Program-made: the position numbers and the translations under genes
Source of the DNA: Dichotomicrobium thermohalophilum
Lineage (GTDB): Bacteria; Pseudomonadota; Alphaproteobacteria; Rhizobiales; Rhodomicrobiaceae
Assembly (NCBI RefSeq): GCF_003550175.1
Contig: NZ_QXDF01000004.1
Location: 1 to 64,000, forward strand
Direction: 5' to 3'
DNA: 64,000 bases
Notes under the pieces: generated by a model
Databases searched by the model: none
What the model was told of the DNA's origin: nothing
What the model saw: only the letters and a program-made list of their open reading frames with translations
Shown: in pieces, positions 62,247 to 64,000 of the stretch
How positions within the stretch are numbered: position 1 is the first letter of the stretch
How the letters are laid out: each line of letters opens with the position of its first letter

Positions 62247-62344
62247 GGCCGCCAAGGGGCCTTGAAAACCGCACTCCGGCGCATGACGATGTGACGGTCG
62301 CGCTGTCGCTATGCGCAGGTCATAATCCATAACAGGAGGCGCTC

Positions 62345-63628
62345 ATGTCAGATCAGGAACAACGCGGTTTCGAGACCCGCGCGATTCATGCCGGAACCCA
62401 GCCCGACCCGGCCACCGGCGCGCGCGTCACGCCGATCTACCAGACCACCTCCTATGTCTTCGAGAACGCCGAGCACGCCGCCGCGCTATTCGGCCTCCAG
62501 CAGTTCGGCAATATCTACACCCGCATCATGAACCCGACGCAGGACGCGCTGGAGCAGCGGGTGGCCTCGCTGGAGGGCGGCACGGCGGCGCTGGCGGTCG
62601 CCTCCGGGCACGCGGCGCAGCTTATCACCATGCACACGCTGCTGGAGCCAGGCGACGAGTTTATCGCCGCGCGCCAGCTCTACGGCGGCTCGATCAACCA
62701 GTTCGGCCATGCCTTCAAGAAATTCGACTGGAACGTTGTCTGGGCCGACGCTGACGACCCGTCCAGCTTCGAGCGCGCGCTGAGCGACAAGACCCGCGCC
62801 ATCTTTATCGAATCAATCGCCAATCCGGGCGGCGTTGTGGTGGACATCCCGGCCATCGCCGCGATCGCGCGCCGCGCCGGCGTCCCGCTCATCGTCGATA
62901 ACACGATGGCAACGCCTTATCTCTGCCGGCCGAAGGAGCACGGCGCGGATATCGTCGTGCATTCGCTGACCAAGTTTCTCGGCGGCCATGGCAACTCGAT
63001 TGGCGGCGTGATCGTCGATTGCGGCACCTTCGACTGGAAAGGCTCGGGTCGCTATCCCTCGATCACCCAGCCCAACCCGAGCTACAATGGCATCGTGATG
63101 GCCGATGCTTTTGGCGACATGGCCTTCGCCATCGCCTGCCGGACACTCGGGCTGCGCGACCTCGGGCCGGCGATCTCACCGTTTAACGCGTTCCTGATCC
63201 TGACCGGCATCGAGACGCTGCACTTGCGCATGCAGCGACATTGCGACAACGCCCTGGAGGTCGCACGCTGGCTCGAGTCACGCCCCGAGGTCGCTTGGGT
63301 GTCTTATGCCGGTCTGGAGAACAGTCGCTACCACGGCCTGATGCAGCGGATCTGCCCCAACGGCGCGGGCGCGGTCTTCACCTTCGGCCTGAAAGGCGGA
63401 TACGATGCGGGCGTGGCGCTCGTCTCCGGGGTCAAGATATTCTCTCACCTGGCGAATATCGGCGACACGCGCAGTCTGATCATCCACCCGGCCTCAACCA
63501 CGCACAGTCAGCTCACGCCGGAACAGCGCACGCAGGCCGGGGCAGCGGATGACGTGGTGCGGCTGTCAATCGGGCTCGAGTCGGTGGATGACATCATTGC
63601 TGACCTGGAACAGGCGCTGACCGGCTAA
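62345..63628 (+). CDS. metY: O-acetylhomoserine aminocarboxypropyltransferase (sulfhydrylase)
   Basis: This 427-residue PLP enzyme of the Cys/Met-metabolism family joins O-acetylhomoserine with sulfide to make homocysteine. Typical stretches are [26 protein letters not shown]-like [38 protein letters not shown] and the PLP lysine in [16 protein letters not shown]. The length favours MetY over the shorter MetZ and MetB. The ribosome site is AGGAGGCGCTC. I see no SAM riboswitch in the 98-base leader. Confidence 0.93.
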   Translation: MSDQEQRGFETRAIHAGTQPDPATGARVTPIYQTTSYVFENAEHAAALFGLQQFGNIYTRIMNPTQDALEQRVASLEGGTAALAVASGHAAQLITMHTLLEPGDEFIAARQLYGGSINQFGHAFKKFDWNVVWADADDPSSFERALSDKTRAIFIESIANPGGVVVDIPAIAAIARRAGVPLIVDNTMATPYLCRPKEHGADIVVHSLTKFLGGHGNSIGGVIVDCGTFDWKGSGRYPSITQPNPSYNGIVMADAFGDMAFAIACRTLGLRDLGPAISPFNAFLILTGIETLHLRMQRHCDNALEVARWLESRPEVAWVSYAGLENSRYHGLMQRICPNGAGAVFTFGLKGGYDAGVALVSGVKIFSHLANIGDTRSLIIHPASTTHSQLTPEQRTQAGAADDVVRLSIGLESVDDIIADLEQALTG

Positions 63629-63686
63629 GCCGCACGGGCGGCCGGCCTTGACGTATCGCCGCCCGGACCTCTCCGCAATCTCAAGG

Positions 63687-63708
63687 GCGCCTCGCCGCAG
63701 CGGGGCGC
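63687..63708. terminator. Stem-loop after metY, possible terminator
   Basis: GCGCCTCGC and GCGGGGCGC pair over 9 bp with one T-G pair around a CGCA loop, 58 bases after metY and 79 before efp. No T-run follows (AATCCTCTTG), so intrinsic termination would be weak. Confidence 0.4.
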
Positions 63709-63787
63709 AATCCTCTTGACTCGCCCGCAAATAACCGGCTCCTAACGGGGCAGCACAACGTCCAACACAGGTTCGAGCAGCAGGCTC

Positions 63788-64000
63788 ATGAAGATCAACG
63801 GAAACGAAATTCGCCCCGGCAATGTCATCGAGCACAAGGGCGGCCTCTGGGCGGCGGTGAAGATCCAGCACGTCAAGCCTGGCAAGGGCCCGGCCTATGC
63901 GCAGGTCGAGCTCAAGAATCTCCTCGACGGGACGAAGCTTAACGAGCGATTCCGCTCCTCCGAAACCGTCGAGCGCGTCCGTCTGGAGCAGAGGGATTTC
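63788..64000 (+). CDS. efp: Elongation factor P, N-terminal part (truncated by window end)
   Basis: The first 71 codons of EF-P are present: [20 protein letters not shown] followed by [25 protein letters not shown], with the loop lysine in KPGKGPAY, the site of post-translational modification. EF-P rescues ribosomes stalled at polyproline. The reading frame is open to the end of the window. The start is ATG 63788, with AGCAGGC upstream. Confidence 0.95.
   Translation, partial: MKINGNEIRPGNVIEHKGGLWAAVKIQHVKPGKGPAYAQVELKNLLDGTKLNERFRSSETVERVRLEQRDF

Noticed and set aside
62247-62344. SAM riboswitch upstream of metY
   Set aside because: The 98-base leader lacks the pairing and conserved words of SAM-I or SAM-II riboswitches. 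A protein regulator is more likely.
63760-63790. tRNA-like GGTTCGAG near the efp start
   Set aside because: No acceptor stem, D-arm or anticodon arm can be built around it. It is the efp leader.

Overview
The window is about 64 kb of high-GC, densely packed bacterial chromosome with no rRNA, tRNA, CRISPR or prophage genes that I can see. It looks like an alphaproteobacterium, most likely of the Hyphomicrobiales (Rhizobiales). The grounds are the gene order murA / DUF2948 / hisD / UPF0262 / low-molecular-weight phosphatase / maf / yacG, the order secA / parvulin / argJ / mutT, an IalB-family protein, a class I PHA synthase, and two copies of an intergenic palindromic repeat of the type I associate with Hyphomicrobiales.

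Bases 1-17,152 form one large metalloenzyme block. After the tail of an IS110-family transposase and a clipped palindromic repeat comes a minus-strand operon (9954 down to 185). It encodes a TorD-like chaperone, a small Tat-signal protein (fdhX), a Cys-type Mo/W formate dehydrogenase (alpha, beta and gamma subunits), a periplasmic WD40-cytochrome c fusion, and four small conserved genes of unknown function, one of which is a biotin/lipoate ligase fold that lacks the catalytic lysine. Divergent from it run fdhD, mobA, mobB, moeA and a DNA-binding regulator with a ligand-binding domain. A tungstate ABC transporter (tupBCA) faces these. Together they cover metal uptake, cofactor synthesis, sulfuration, enzyme, chaperone and electron carrier.

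Bases 17,279-26,286 look like an isethionate (2-hydroxyethanesulfonate) catabolic island. It has a TRAP transporter (dctPQM), an IclR regulator, sulfoacetaldehyde acetyltransferase (xsc), phosphate acetyltransferase (pta) and a divergent flavin GMC dehydrogenase that fits isethionate dehydrogenase (iseJ). Two clear palindromes lie at its two control regions.

Bases 26,293-48,892 are mostly core genes: hom and an AlaC/DapL-like aminotransferase, phaC, manC, the maf-hisD-murA block (interrupted by a von Willebrand A protein and a small secreted protein), the glutathione-dependent formaldehyde pathway (fghA, adhC) whose product, formate, feeds the formate dehydrogenase, then secA, a parvulin, argJ, mutT and several small genes.

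Bases 48,982-51,958 are a copper-resistance pair (a DUF411 protein and a P1B ATPase) behind a CueR-like promoter. The rest (52,097-64,000) holds a Tat-exported nitroreductase-like protein, a DMT transporter, ychF, pth, rplY, a DEAD-box helicase, a quinone reductase-like protein, a TrmH methyltransferase, an IalB protein, rlmN, metY and the start of efp, which runs off the window.
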